Assembly (NCBI GenBank): GCA_029891385.1
Contig: CM057231.1
Span: 69,512,476-69,576,475, forward strand
From: Erythroxylum novogranatense
Lineage: Eukaryota; Streptophyta; Magnoliopsida; Malpighiales; Erythroxylaceae
Direction of reading: 5' to 3'
DNA length: 64,000 bases
Part shown: one piece after another, positions 12,971 through 24,144 of the stretch
Layout of the letters: each line of letters starts with the position of its first letter
Numbering within the stretch: the stretch's first letter is position 1
Notes under the pieces: generated by a model
What the model was told of the DNA's origin: nothing
Databases searched by the model: none
The model's input: the letters and a program-made list of their open reading frames with translations, nothing else
Program-made: the position numbers and the translations under genes

Positions 12971-13687
12971 ATCTGTCATTAAAATAATCAAATTAGTCTA
13001 TAAATGTCATAATTATTTCACAACTTTATTGAGAAGCAAGAATAAGACGAAGGTTCGAGTGGAAGAATGCAGCAGAGAATAAGGAGGGAACCTATAAAAA
13101 TGGCGTGTAAAGATAAAGAAAAGGTTTTGTTGAAATTATAAATTGAAAAGATTGGGATCAAAAAAGTAATGGACAAAAGAATCGGTTACTGACCTGAACG
13201 GTTGTTCTTTGTTTGTTGAAATAGAAGAGGTAACTTTGACTGTTGTTATCTTTCTGGAATGGAGAATGCGATGTATTTAGATTCAACAAGAAGAAGGCAA
13301 AAGAAGAGGGTAGGAATTGTTTGATTGAAGTTAGAAGAGAAAGGTTAAAAAGTTTAAATATAGAGGTGTTAGGGGATCGTCTGGCAGCTGAGACTTGAAG
13401 AGTTGCGCGGTATTAAATGAAGAAGGCAAAAGAAGATGGTAGAAATTGTTTGATTGAAGTTAGAGGAGAAAGGTTACAAAGTTTAAATATAGAGGTGTTA
13501 GGGGACTATCGGCAGCTGAGATTTGAAGAGTTGCCCGATATTAAATGAGAGGCGGCACTCGAAGATTATAAAGCGAAGCAGAAATGATTTTCCTAGAGAT
13601 ACGTAAAAAATAGGTGACATGTGTAGAGAGGAGGAAGACATCTGAATGTTGGGTTTTAAAGAATAAACTCGTTTGTATTAAATAATG
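12971..13687 (-). promoter_or_regulatory. Duplicated promoter and 5' leader of module copy 1
   Basis: On the minus strand, CTATATTTAAACT (13351-13363) is a TATA-like box. It lies in a 129-bp tandem duplication (13292-13420 and 13421-13549), so the box occurs twice. Downstream is a leader exon with AAGATAACAACAGTCAAAG, then a GT at a likely donor near 13190. About 500 bp here is homologous to 16480-16990. Confidence 0.5.
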
Positions 13688-14420
13688 ACATCTCAATGTC
13701 TGGTTCATACATTTTGGGGGTTACCATGTCTTTTGTGGGACTAGAGGATGTGACGCCGTCTTTCCTTGCGATAAGTAAAATTTTTGGCGGTCTTCAGAAA
13801 TCTATCACCTATTAATTGAAATGTCAATCTCTGTTCTGGTCCTCTTCTTCTCTAATTCTCCTCATGTTTGCTTACTTTTGGAATACGTTATTGGCAATGT
13901 TTGACATTATTATAGCAGGTAGAAGATTATTCGGTACAAGAAAAACACATCTCAATGTCTGGTTCATACATTTTGGGGGTTACCGTGTCTTTCCTTACGA
14001 CAAGTAAAATTTTTTGGCGATCTCCAGAAATCTATCACCTATCAATTGAAACGTCAATCTCTGTTCTGGTCCTGTTCTTCTCTAATTCTCCTCATGTTTG
14101 CTTACTTCTGCAATACGCTATTGGCAGTATTTGACATTATTATAGCAGCTAGAAGATTATTCGATACAAGAAAAACACATCTCAATGTCTGGTTCATACA
14201 TTTTGGGGGTTACCGTGTCTTTCCTTGCGACAAATAAAATTTTTTTGGCGGTCTCCAGAAATCTATCACCTATCAATTGAAACGTCAATTTCTATTCTAG
14301 TCCTCTTCTTCTCTAATTCTCCTCATGTTTGCTTACTTTTGCAATATGTTATTGGCAGTATTTGACATTATTATAGCAGTTAGAAGATTATTCGATACAA
14401 GAAAAACACATCTCAATGTT
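13688..14420. repeat. About 230-bp tandem repeat, three units
   Basis: The landmark ACATCTCAATGT recurs at 13688, 13947, 14177 and 14408, giving unit lengths of 259 (with an internal insertion), 230 and 231. Units share 'GGTTCATACATTTTGGGGGT' and 'CTCCTCATGTTTGCTTAC'. Reading frames of 63 codons repeat with the units but lack ATG starts, so I do not call them genes. Confidence 0.9.
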
Positions 14421-14834
14421 GTGTGAGCGTAGGAGTGCTATCAACCCGTGAAAAAAAATTATGTATATAAATATAGAGAGAGAGAGATAACAAAAATCAT
14501 AGTTACATAAATATATAAATATATGTAATGAAATTTCCATCTTACAAATTAGTCCGTGAAAAGAACCAAAGATGGGTTTATTTAAAAGTAACCATAAAAC
14601 CAATGCATAAATACAGGAAAACATTAAAGTGAGATGCAAGCAGAAGTCATAGAAAGATGAATATTAATCTTCTATTATGTAGCATATTATACACATTTGT
14701 TAAGTTATTATGTAGCATATTATACACATTTGTTAAGTGCGTCAAGGAGCTCAAAATTTACATCTTCCTATTAATGATTATAGTATAGTGAACTAATTAA
14801 TTAATTGAAACGATAATTAGCTTAATATAAGCGT
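14421..14834. other. Spacer without a recognised gene
   Basis: AT-rich. It contains a short GA run near 14480 and a direct duplication of 'TATGTAGCATATTATACACA' (about 14676 and 14709). The same phrase recurs degenerately near 15375. No coding or RNA features seen. Confidence 0.5.
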
Positions 14835-15945
14835 GGAGGCAAAAGTAAGACATGGTGCACATATAAAAATAAGTCAAAAGTAAGACGAAGTGGATAGGCA
14901 AAAATGAGATGAAGCGGAGAAGTAAAACATCAGACGATTGAAACCAAGACGAAGCAGAGTAAAAGTTAGATGACAGAAAAGTCAAACTAAGACAATAGAA
15001 ACTAAGACGAAGTAAAGTCAAACTAACACGATAGAAAAGTCAAATTAAGACGATAGAAACTAAGACGAAGCAAAGTCAAACTAAGAAGAAAAATAGTCAA
15101 ACTAAGACGAAGTGCGGAGACAAAAGTAAGATGAAGTGCAAAGACAAAAGTAAGACGAAGTGGAAAAGCAAAAATAAGTCGAAGTGCGGGGAAAAAAGTA
15201 AGATGAAGTGTACAGACAAAAATAAGACGAAGCGAAGTAGCAAAAATAAGATGAAGGACGGAGACAATAGTAAGAGATAGGTTAAATGTAGAAAAGCATT
15301 TCTTCAATTAAGATAATTATGATATCAAGAAAAACCATATTATGCTATATGATAATAATGTTTGATTATGTAGCATACGATGCACATTTGGTAAGTGCAA
15401 ATTCAAGTTCGAGAAACGAACATGAAACTAAGACGAAGCACGCAGTCAAAAATAAGACGAAGCGCAGAGACTAACTAAGGCCAAGCAGGGGAATCGAAAA
15501 TGAGTTTATGTAACTGTTCCTTATATTTCATTATATAAATTTATATTGGACATTTATAGAAGATCATTTTATTAATAATAATGACAATTATAAAAGTAAA
15601 TATAAATCAATACCGTTATACTGTTATATTATTATTAATTGAAGTTTATGTAAGTGTTCCTTATATTTCATTATATATATTTATATTGGACATTTATAGA
15701 TGATCATTTTGGCAAAAGCAGCGAAAGCGAAAGCGAGCCGGAAGCAGAAGTCGAACTAAGACGAAGTGCGGAGACAAAATTAAGACGTAGTGGAAAGACA
15801 AAAATTAGACGAACCAGAGAAGCAAAAATAAGACAAAGCCACGAGACAAAACTGAGATGAAGTGGAGAAGACAAAATAAGAGGAAGCACGGAGAGAAAAG
15901 TGAGATGAAGTGTGAGGAGCAAAATCAGATGAATCGCACGTAGTT
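14835..15945. repeat. 24-bp minisatellite, blocks 1-3
   Basis: Degenerate units of the form AAAAGTAAGACGAAGCGGAGAGAC in three blocks (14835-15290, 15425-15495, 15712-15945). The 24-base period is eight codons, so basic/acidic repetitive reading frames arise on both strands. Between blocks, a unit containing 'GTTCCTTATATTTCATTATAT' occurs at about 15515 and 15655. A third copy at 17055 is expanded by an AT microsatellite. Confidence 0.85.
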
Positions 15946-16167
15946 CGAAAAACGACAAATGCAAAAAATATATAATTGTATTTATGGTTGGATGATTTGC
16001 AAAAAGCATCCAGTAAACATTTGTGTTGCTTATCTACTGGTAGGTTTTCTAGCAGAACAAAACGATAAAATCAGATAACGCGGAAGTTGGTTTCTTGAAG
16101 TGCTTGCTGTATCAGAGCTTCAGCCTCCGATGGCAACCTCTTTATTTGTTCCAGAGCTTGAGGAAGA
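15946..16167. other. Possible 3' part of module copy 2
   Basis: Normal-composition sequence continuing the module downstream of 16168. On the minus strand a frame continues past the stop with a possible donor GTAATC near 16165. No product recognised. Confidence 0.3.
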
Positions 16168-16299
16168 TTACTGATTATCTCCTCTCTTTTTGGGTGCCAT
16201 GGTTTTTTCATATAGCTTGTCAAGTTTCTTATAACACTCTGCAATCTGTTTTATTCTTTCTCTGGGATCCACATAACTTCGCTGTTCTCTGGAATTCAT
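16168..16299 (-). CDS. Small unknown protein, module copy 2
   Basis: 43 codons from MNSREQRSYVDPRERIKQIA to the stop, very rich in Lys, Arg and Glu and possibly a helical or coiled-coil N-terminus. The sequence around the ATG (AATATGAATTCC) matches that of copy 1 at 12968-12970, but the splice acceptor present in copy 1 has mutated. It may be only the first coding exon, since a GTAATC donor overlaps the stop. Family not recognised. The homologous promoter block is at 16480-16990. Confidence 0.35.
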   Translation of the reverse strand: MNSREQRSYVDPRERIKQIAECYKKLDKLYEKTMAPKKRGDNQ

Positions 16300-16990
16300 A
16301 TTTATGTGAAAGATAATTTTTACACCAGTTCTTGTAATAAAATCAGTCAAATTTATCTAACGAACTCTAGATGGTTTATTCTGTGATTGCTTATTATAAA
16401 AACTAATTATAGCTTGGCAATGTGAGGTTGGAGACAATAGTAAGGCGAATGGTGGTTTACCTTAGCAGTGGAAGAATGCAGGAAAAAATGAGGACTGAAC
16501 GTATCAAAACATGGAGCGTAAAGATAAAGAAACGATTTTGTTGAAATTATAAATATAAAAATTTGGGATAAAAAAAGTAACGAAGAAAAGAATTGCTTAC
16601 TGAACTGAAAGCTTGCTCTTTGCTTGTTAAAATAGAAGACTTAACTTTGACAGTTGTTATCTTCTTGGAATGGAGGATGTGATGAATTTAGGTTAAACAA
16701 GAAGAAGGCAAAAGAAGAGGGTAGGAATTGTTTGATTGAAGTTAATAGGAGAAAGGTTTCAAAGTTTAAATATAGACGTATCAGCGGACCTTCTGGTAGG
16801 GGAGAAATATAGTCATGTAATAAAAAATTAAAGTTGAAGAGTTCCACTGTATTAAATGAGGGGCAGTACTGGAAGATGATAAAGTGAAACAAAAACGATT
16901 TTCGTTGAGGTACGTCAAAAATAGCTTACATGTGTAGAGAAAAGTAAGACATCTGAATGTTGGGTTTTGAATAATAAACTAGGTTGTATT
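16300..16990 (-). promoter_or_regulatory. Promoter and leader of module copy 2
   Basis: About 500 bp is homologous to 13000-13550. On the minus strand the TATA-like CTATATTTAAACT is at 16763-16775. The leader shares AAGATAACAACTGTCAAAG with copy 1, followed by a probable donor GTAAGCAAT. The preserved order of TATA, leader, intron and MNS start in both copies argues for a real transcription unit duplicated within the Helitron. Confidence 0.5.
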
Positions 16991-17070
16991 AAATGATGGC
17001 TGCTACATTAAAAGGGTTAAAGAGAAGTGGATGTACAAGGCATCTAATCTGTAAGCGTTCCTTATATTTC

Positions 17071-17076
<6 letters not shown>

Positions 17077-17161
<85 letters not shown>
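17077..17161. repeat. AT dinucleotide microsatellite
   Basis: About 42 TA/AT units embedded in the phrase 'CCTTATATTTCATTATATA...TTATAGATGATCA'. The same phrase exists unexpanded at about 15515-15580 and 15660-15710, so the run grew from a short TATATA seed. Confidence 0.95.
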
Positions 17162-17164
<3 letters not shown>

Positions 17165-19140
17165 ATTTATAGATGATCAATAAATGACAATAAAATAAAC
17201 AACTGACGAAGAATTTGACAATAGAAGTTGCCTTTTAATCGAAAGTCGACACGGTGCTCGGAAAAGAAAAGTCGGCTAAATAAATGATTCCATATTTAAG
17301 GCGAAGTAATTAAGACACTGAGAAGAAGTTGAATAATAATAACGATAATAATAATAAATTGAATTATAATGATAAACACAATCAGAAATTCATTTTGCTA
17401 ATAATAATATTAAAAAGTGATGAACTATATTGGTAAGGCTGAAGAAAAGTAAGACGAAGAGAAAATGAGACGAACAATCCAAAGCGATAGGGAGACGAAA
17501 GCAAAAGTCAAACTAAGAGGACAGGAAAGTCAACGTAAGACGAAGCACGGAGAGAAAAGTAAGACGATGTGCAAGTGCGACGGAAATCAAACTAAGACAA
17601 TGAAGTTGAATAATAATAAAGATAATAATAATGAATTGAATTATAATGATAAACATAATCAGAAATTGATTTTGCTTATAATAATATTAAAAAGTGATGA
17701 ACTATATTAGTAAGGCTGAAGAAAAGTAAGACGAAGAGAAGATGAGGCGAACCAGCGAAAGCGAAAGTGAGACTGAAGCAGAAGTCAAACTAAGACGACA
17801 GGAAAGTCAAACTAAGACGAAGCGCAAGGAGGAAAGTAAGACGATGTGCAAGTGCGAAAGTAAGATGAAGCGGAGAAGCCAAAAAAAGACGAATCACGAA
17901 GAGAAAAGTAAGACGCAGTGCGAAGAGGAAAATAAGACGAAGCGGAGAGGCGAAAGTAAGACGAAAGTAGATATAATGGAATTTTTGACAATAATAAAAA
18001 TAAAAAACACGAATATATGAATCAAGTTGAATAATAATAATGATAATAACAACGAATTGAATTATCATGATTAAAATAAATAAAAATTGAATATTCCATA
18101 TAATAATAATATTAGAACGTGATGAACCATATTGGTAAGGGTGAGGAAAACTAAGACGAAGAGAGAATGGGAGGGAGCAGTGAAACCGAAAGTTAGACGG
18201 AACCAAAAGTCAAACTAAGACGAAGCAGAAATCAAACTAAGACGAAATGCGGAGACAGAAGTAAGACGATGTGCAAAGGCAGAAGTAAGACGAAATATCT
18301 CTTTGTTATATTTGTGGTTTCTTAAACACCTATATATGAAGTGCGGATAGAAAAGTCAGACAAGGTCCAAAAGAAAAAGTAAGACGAAGCGGAGAAGTAA
18401 CAATAAGACGAATCGTCGAGAGAAAACCAAGACGAAGTACAACTACATAAATAAGATGAAGCGAAGAGGCAAAAATAAGACGAAGCGCGTGCAATGCCAA
18501 AAATAAGACGAAGTGGAGAACCCAAATGAAGGGGAAGCGCGGAGACAACTAAGACGAAGCGGTTATATGAAGATAATAATTATATGAATAAAAACAAATA
18601 TGCGATGAAATGTTATTATGATTATATATGTAAATATAATAAGAAATATATATATTAGTGATTCGTATTATTTAATATATTTATGTAAATAGTATTATTC
18701 CTATTAGGTATAATACAATTTTTAGCAATAATAAAAATAAAGAAAAGATAATTGTTATATTAATAAAAATAAATATGCGATGAATCATTATTATGATTAT
18801 ATAAAAAAACACGAATATATGAATGAAGTTGAATAATAATAATGAATTTAATAATCATGATAAAAATAATTAGAAACTGATTTTGCAAATAACAATAACA
18901 TTAGAAAGTGATGAACCATATTGGTAAGGGTAAAGAAAACTAAGGCGAATAGAAAATGAGACGAAGCAGCGAAAGCAAAGTGGGACGGAAGCAGCAGTCA
19001 AACTAAGACGAAGTACAGAGGCAAACGTAAGACGACTTGCAAAGGCAACAGTAAGACGAAGTGGAGAGACAACAATAAGACGAATCGCGGAGAGAAAAGT
19101 AAGACAAAGTGAAAAGACAAAGATAAGAAGATATTTAAAA
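17162..19140. repeat. 24-bp minisatellite blocks with a dispersed 150-bp spacer
   Basis: More AAGTAAGACGAAGCGGAGAGAC-type units (about 17430-17600, 17715-17975, 18130-18300, 18330-18565, 18925-19135). Blocks alternate with a spacer of about 150 bp ('GAATTGAATTATAATGATAA' ... 'AAAAAGTGATGAAC'), present four times (near 17330, 17610, 18030, 18830). Together they form a higher-order repeat just downstream of the RPA-like gene. Long basic reading frames here reflect the eight-codon period and are not called as genes. Confidence 0.85.
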
Positions 19141-19764
19141 CGAACAATTGATAATGAAACTTTAAACCAGAGGTAGATTAACTTGTAAATCGTCTGAAAT
19201 CATTCAAAAGACACCACAATCTGACATTAAAAGTTCATGAGAATCTGGACTTTTTCCTATTACGACGAGTGTCTGTAGTGGATTGTGAATCTGATTGTGG
19301 CGTACATTCGATGCTGTTGATCGACTTATCTATTTGTGACGGCGAGTTGTATTCAACATCGGAGAATCTTTTTTCAAGGCATTGTTTAGCTAATGAAAAA
19401 GATTAAGGATTTTTTCTAAAAATATCAGAAATTAGCATATATTAAGCAAGTGATATAAAGGATCACTGCAAACTAAATGGCACATATAGAAATAATAAAA
19501 GATGATGTTATAGATAAAATAAAAATCAAGGAGGAATAAAAAGGACCTGAGATGGGTGAAAGTGAAATCTGTTGTAGTTCATGAGCATCAATTTTATGGC
19601 AGTAAACAACAGTAATTCGTTGCACCCCATTTGATGACTGAGTGTTTGCTGGCTTCACGTGGAGAAGAAAGGTATCAGTTTTCAATTGTGCGTGCAGTTT
19701 CTCTAACTGGAGATCCATGTTCTTATAACGCAAAACAAAAAATCTCCATTGTCAGTGGAATAAG

Positions 19765-22700
19765 TGTTGGGACCCGTTTTCGGAACCCAACTCATAACGA
19801 ACGAATCGCAGCTTAACTAATATCGCTTCATTTTTTTTTCCACTTACACATTGTTCAAAGTAGTTTCAATTTCCAATTTGTATTTCATCAATTCCTCAAT
19901 CCTTTGAATCCTTCATATTCGATCATATCGCGTTCGCATTCGAAAACATTTTATCATTCGCTACAATCATATCTCTCTTTATCCCAATTTCGCTTATTAC
20001 CAAATATTTGAATTTCGTCAATCCATCTCACGCCATTCATATATAATTTCCATATCATGTCCATACACAAATCCATACACAAAAGCACTTTAATATTTCC
20101 AACCCATCACACAAATCTTGGACCTCCCGTCCAAATCCCATCATACACATTTACAATCCTATATCTAAACACTTCCATAATTCTCGGTCATATCTCAAGT
20201 CATGATCATAATTCACATTCATAAATACTAACCCTATTTCACTTACATAATCCCATCCCATAATCATATACAAATTTTAATGGCCTTACAAGCCACAATA
20301 CAATCACAATATATAAAAAATCCGAATGCAAATACAAAGATAAAAAATCCTCCTTTTAGCTCACGGATCTTCTTCTCATTACCGTGGATGGTAATGAGGG
20401 GTGAGCTTACGCTCAATGGGTAACAGCTTATAACAAAACAATAAGCAAAACTCTTGAAATCTTTTCTTTTCGGTCTTAGAAACATTTCTTTGAAATCCGT
20501 AAAGCACATTTTGAAGAAGTTCTTTTCTTCTGTAATCAAAATCACATTTTCAAATCAGATATCGTCTTAGGCTTTCAGCCACAAATCCATAGGTCATAAG
20601 ACATGAATGCATCAACTTGGCAATTCACGTAAGCAATGCACACAAATGGCTAGAGAGTTCAGAAACACGCCAAATAAACCGAAGTTTATTGGAAACACAA
20701 CGAGTCCATTTTGGATCTCAGGAGCCCTGCAAGCAGCCGGAGAAGGCTATCACATTATTTTTGTCTACGCACGAGACTATCACGACGTTACTCTCTCGCC
20801 CACACAAAAGCACATATAATGCTCAAATCAATTTATCAATTGCTCTTTTCCGAATATACACACCATGAAGTCTTTCAAGGCATAACACAATGTATTTTTG
20901 CAATTCATCAAAATTTCATGTATCGAATCAAAATGATTTTCAAATCATTTATGCAATGATGCAACAATTATGATGCAATTTAAGTCGAAAATCTCTTTGT
21001 TTAAAGAAAGCGGTAATGGCTTATAAATTCTATTATAAACGGATACCCACCTCGAATCCATGCTAGAACTTGTCCAAAGCTCTAATTTCTCGAAGCTTCT
21101 TTCTTTCGCCCACTTTGAAATTTCCTAGACCGAAATCATCCAAATTCATCATCATAAATACCATAACCCTCAAAATTTACTATAGAAACCCAATTCCAAC
21201 ATATTTCCAAGCTATCTAATGCATCAATTTACAAAGCCCCAATTTCCAAAATTGGGCATAAACCCTAACTCACATTAATCCAAAATTAAACCACCATCTT
21301 AGCATAGACATCACAACTAATTTCATAATCCACAAAACCATAATATTTTCCATGATTCTACACTAAAAAATTTAAGAAAAGCTTGAAGCTTGAAAATCGG
21401 CTCTTACCTCACTCTTCACCATTTTCGGATTTTCTTAGCTCATCCTAGAGCTCTCTTCATCCTTCATCTTTTTCCCTCTTGGAGCATGTTGAAATCCTCC
21501 TGAAAGCTCACAAAATCGAACCCTAGCTGCTGTCTTTTCTTTTCTCTTTCACCGAACCCACTCTTCTCTTTTATCTCTTCTTTCTTTCTTTCTTTTGTTT
21601 CTCTTTATTCTGTTTCTCTAACTCTCACGACCACAGCCTGCTTCTCCTCTATTTATACTACAGCCACATGCCATGTCATTTAATGAATGAGGAAAGACTC
21701 TCATGCCCCTCCTTATAAGCCTACTAACTTAACTCTTTAAGTGTTCTTCCAAAATTGCCCTTAAAAGTTGATATCTTGGCTCCAAATTCCGATCAGGTAA
21801 ATAAAGGAATTTTACAATAATTTCTTCTTCACAATTTTCCCCTCGATCATACGAATCCAACGCAACAAACCGCGCTTAATTCGGATCTAAAACGAAGAAG
21901 TTATGGCCAAAATACTATCAGACCCGTACAAAATCTGAGACTGCACACTACACCGAGTTTCATTACAAAATCCGACAGTCTTAGAGGCTCCATCTTGATC
22001 GGGGTTCTTCATCAAAGTTGTAGCCTTATAACTCTAGTTTAATCTCCAATTTGAATCACCTCAATCCGAGCTCTGTAGCTCCATATATCCTCAAAATACT
22101 GATCTGTGCATCGCTTTCCTTCCATCCGCTTTTCCTTCCATCTGATTTTCCTTCCATCTGCTTTTTCCTTCCATCTGATTTTCCTTCCATCTGCTTTTCC
22201 TTCCATCTGCTTTTTCCTTCCATTTGATTTTCCTTCCATCTGATTTTCCTTCCATCTGCTTTTCCTTCCATCTGCTTTTTCCTTCCATCTGATTTACTGT
22301 TCATCGTCTGATTTTCTATCGTCTGATTTACTATTTATCGTCTGATTTTCTATCGTCTGATTTACTGTTCATCGTCTAATTTTCTATCGTCTGACTTTTC
22401 CATCAGCTGATTTTTGCATCAGCTGATTTCCATCAGCTGATTTTTGCATCAGCTGATTTTGCATCAGCTGATTTTACCTCCAAACTTCAAACGCTTATAA
22501 CTTTTAACTCCGAACTCCAAATTGGACAAAATTGATGTCTATTTCATATAGAAAAGACTGATCTACAATGTTCATGAAGAACTTAAATCCAAATTCAGTC
22601 TCTAAAAGGATCAAATGTCTCAATTAATCTTTCGTCTGATTTTTGCATCATCTGGTTTTCCTATCACCGGTTTTTCTATCACTAGTTTTTCTATCCAAAC

Positions 22701-24144
22701 ATGTCCACTTATATAGATCATATCTTTTGACTCCGATATCTAAATTGGGCAAACTTGGTATCTATCTCATAGAGAAAGAGAGATCTACAACTTTCAAGAA
22801 GGAAATTTTGTCTAAATCTATCGATATCAAGTCCATATCGTCTGCTTTTGCTTCAGCTGGTTTTTCTATCAGCTGGTTTTTCCATCATCTGATTTCTATC
22901 AGACATGTTTTGGCGCAAATGCCATAACTTTCTATCGGTGTTGAAATGAATTCCTTCTTGGACGGTTAGAAAGTAGACATCTAGATCTATAACTCTCATG
23001 AAGACTACAAAGGCTGATTCTATCTCCTACATTCTGTAGCGTCCACTTTTCCTATCAGTGGTTTTTGCTACAAGACGTCGTCGGTTTTGCTCTGATGCAT
23101 CATCGTCGGTTTTGCTACGGTGCATCGTCTGGTTTTCAATCACCTAAACAACATCAAAACTTCAATCTATCATAACTTCTAGCCCGATATCGAAAATTCG
23201 CAAACTTTATGGCTACCGAAAGCCCTCAACAAGCACTACATGTTCATGAATATCATTTTATCAAATTTCACTTAAATCAAAAGTCAACTATTCATCCCCA
23301 AAAGTCAAACTTTCATAATTCTTCATATTTTCACACCTTCACTAATTCTTCCAATTCTCACTCTTTCGATCTTTATTTCCTACCTTTCAACTTCCATTTC
23401 AATCATCTTAATCAACTCATTCATTTTAACTTTCATTAACTCATAATATTCACTCGACATTTCATAACATATACATATCTCTTTAAAGCCTCAAAGTCAT
23501 CAAGACCAATCTATTCTTTCCATCTTGATTTCACATTTTCCTCACTACCACAATACTCTTCGTCAATCTACTTCAAGCACGATTCAATCTTCACAACTTA
23601 ATCTATAACATAATACATATACAAAATACTCATTCTTTCCATACTTAAATCCTCCATATACAATTCATTCAACACATTCTTATGACAAACATTAAGCCAT
23701 TTCTCAAATCATCCATAAGCCACAAAATACATACTTTTAGAATAAATTTTGAAAGCAACCACATATCACACAAAGTTCATTCACAAAGTTCATATACACA
23801 ACTTATGGCACATTTTCAAATCAATGCAAGGTCATACTTGAACAAGCATTGGCGAACACAATAAAGGTTCTTTACAAAGCTTTAGTGGGCATTTCTAGCC
23901 CCAATAAATCGAAGTCTCAAAATTTGCAATTTTAAAGAAGTTACATAAATAGTAACTATACAAACTTACTTTTTCAATTATAAAGATGTTACCCATAATA
24001 CAACATACACAAAAACCCATTTCACGCTTTAACCTCCAAATATCATTTAAAATTTCTCCAATTCACATTACCCAAATAAACATTTAACATCACTAATTTC
24101 TCATTTAATAATTCTGACATCCAATTAAAGTTCGGGGCCCAACA
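19765..24144 (-). mobile_element. Solo LTR, group 1, in an RPA intron
   Basis: Termini TGTTGGGACCCG and CGGGGCCCAACA, flanked by the perfect duplication ATAAG (19760-19764 and 24145-24149). No internal domain or second LTR. Homology to 1038-5582 in reverse orientation includes 'GGACCTCCCGTCC' near 20122. It carries two short-repeat arrays (22100-22475 and 22630-23130). It lies between donor 24215 and acceptor 19722 of the RPA-like gene, so it lengthened intron 8 without touching an exon. Confidence 0.85.
22100..22475. repeat. 15-17-bp array: CTTCCATCTGATTTT then ATCAGCTGAT
   Basis: About a dozen units of TTTTCCTTCCATCTG (22115-22290) grade into TATCGTCTGATTTAC units (22300-22400) and then five copies of the palindrome ATCAGCTGAT (starts 22402, 22418, 22432, 22448, 22463). 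Related motifs continue at 22630-22900. The complementary motif CAGACGATA recurs in the group 2 LTR at 29220-29620. Confidence 0.9.

Noticed and set aside
13816..14237. Two similar 63-codon frames with hydrophobic segments
   Set aside because: They begin at TTG, not ATG, and simply follow the 230-bp tandem repeat.
17742..18020. Highly basic 92-codon frame resembling a repetitive nuclear protein
   Set aside because: Fully explained by the 24-bp minisatellite period; neighbouring blocks give similar frames on both strands.
22100..22475. CRISPR-like look of regularly spaced short repeats
   Set aside because: Units run directly into each other without unique spacers, lie inside an LTR of a plant genome, and have no cas genes nearby.
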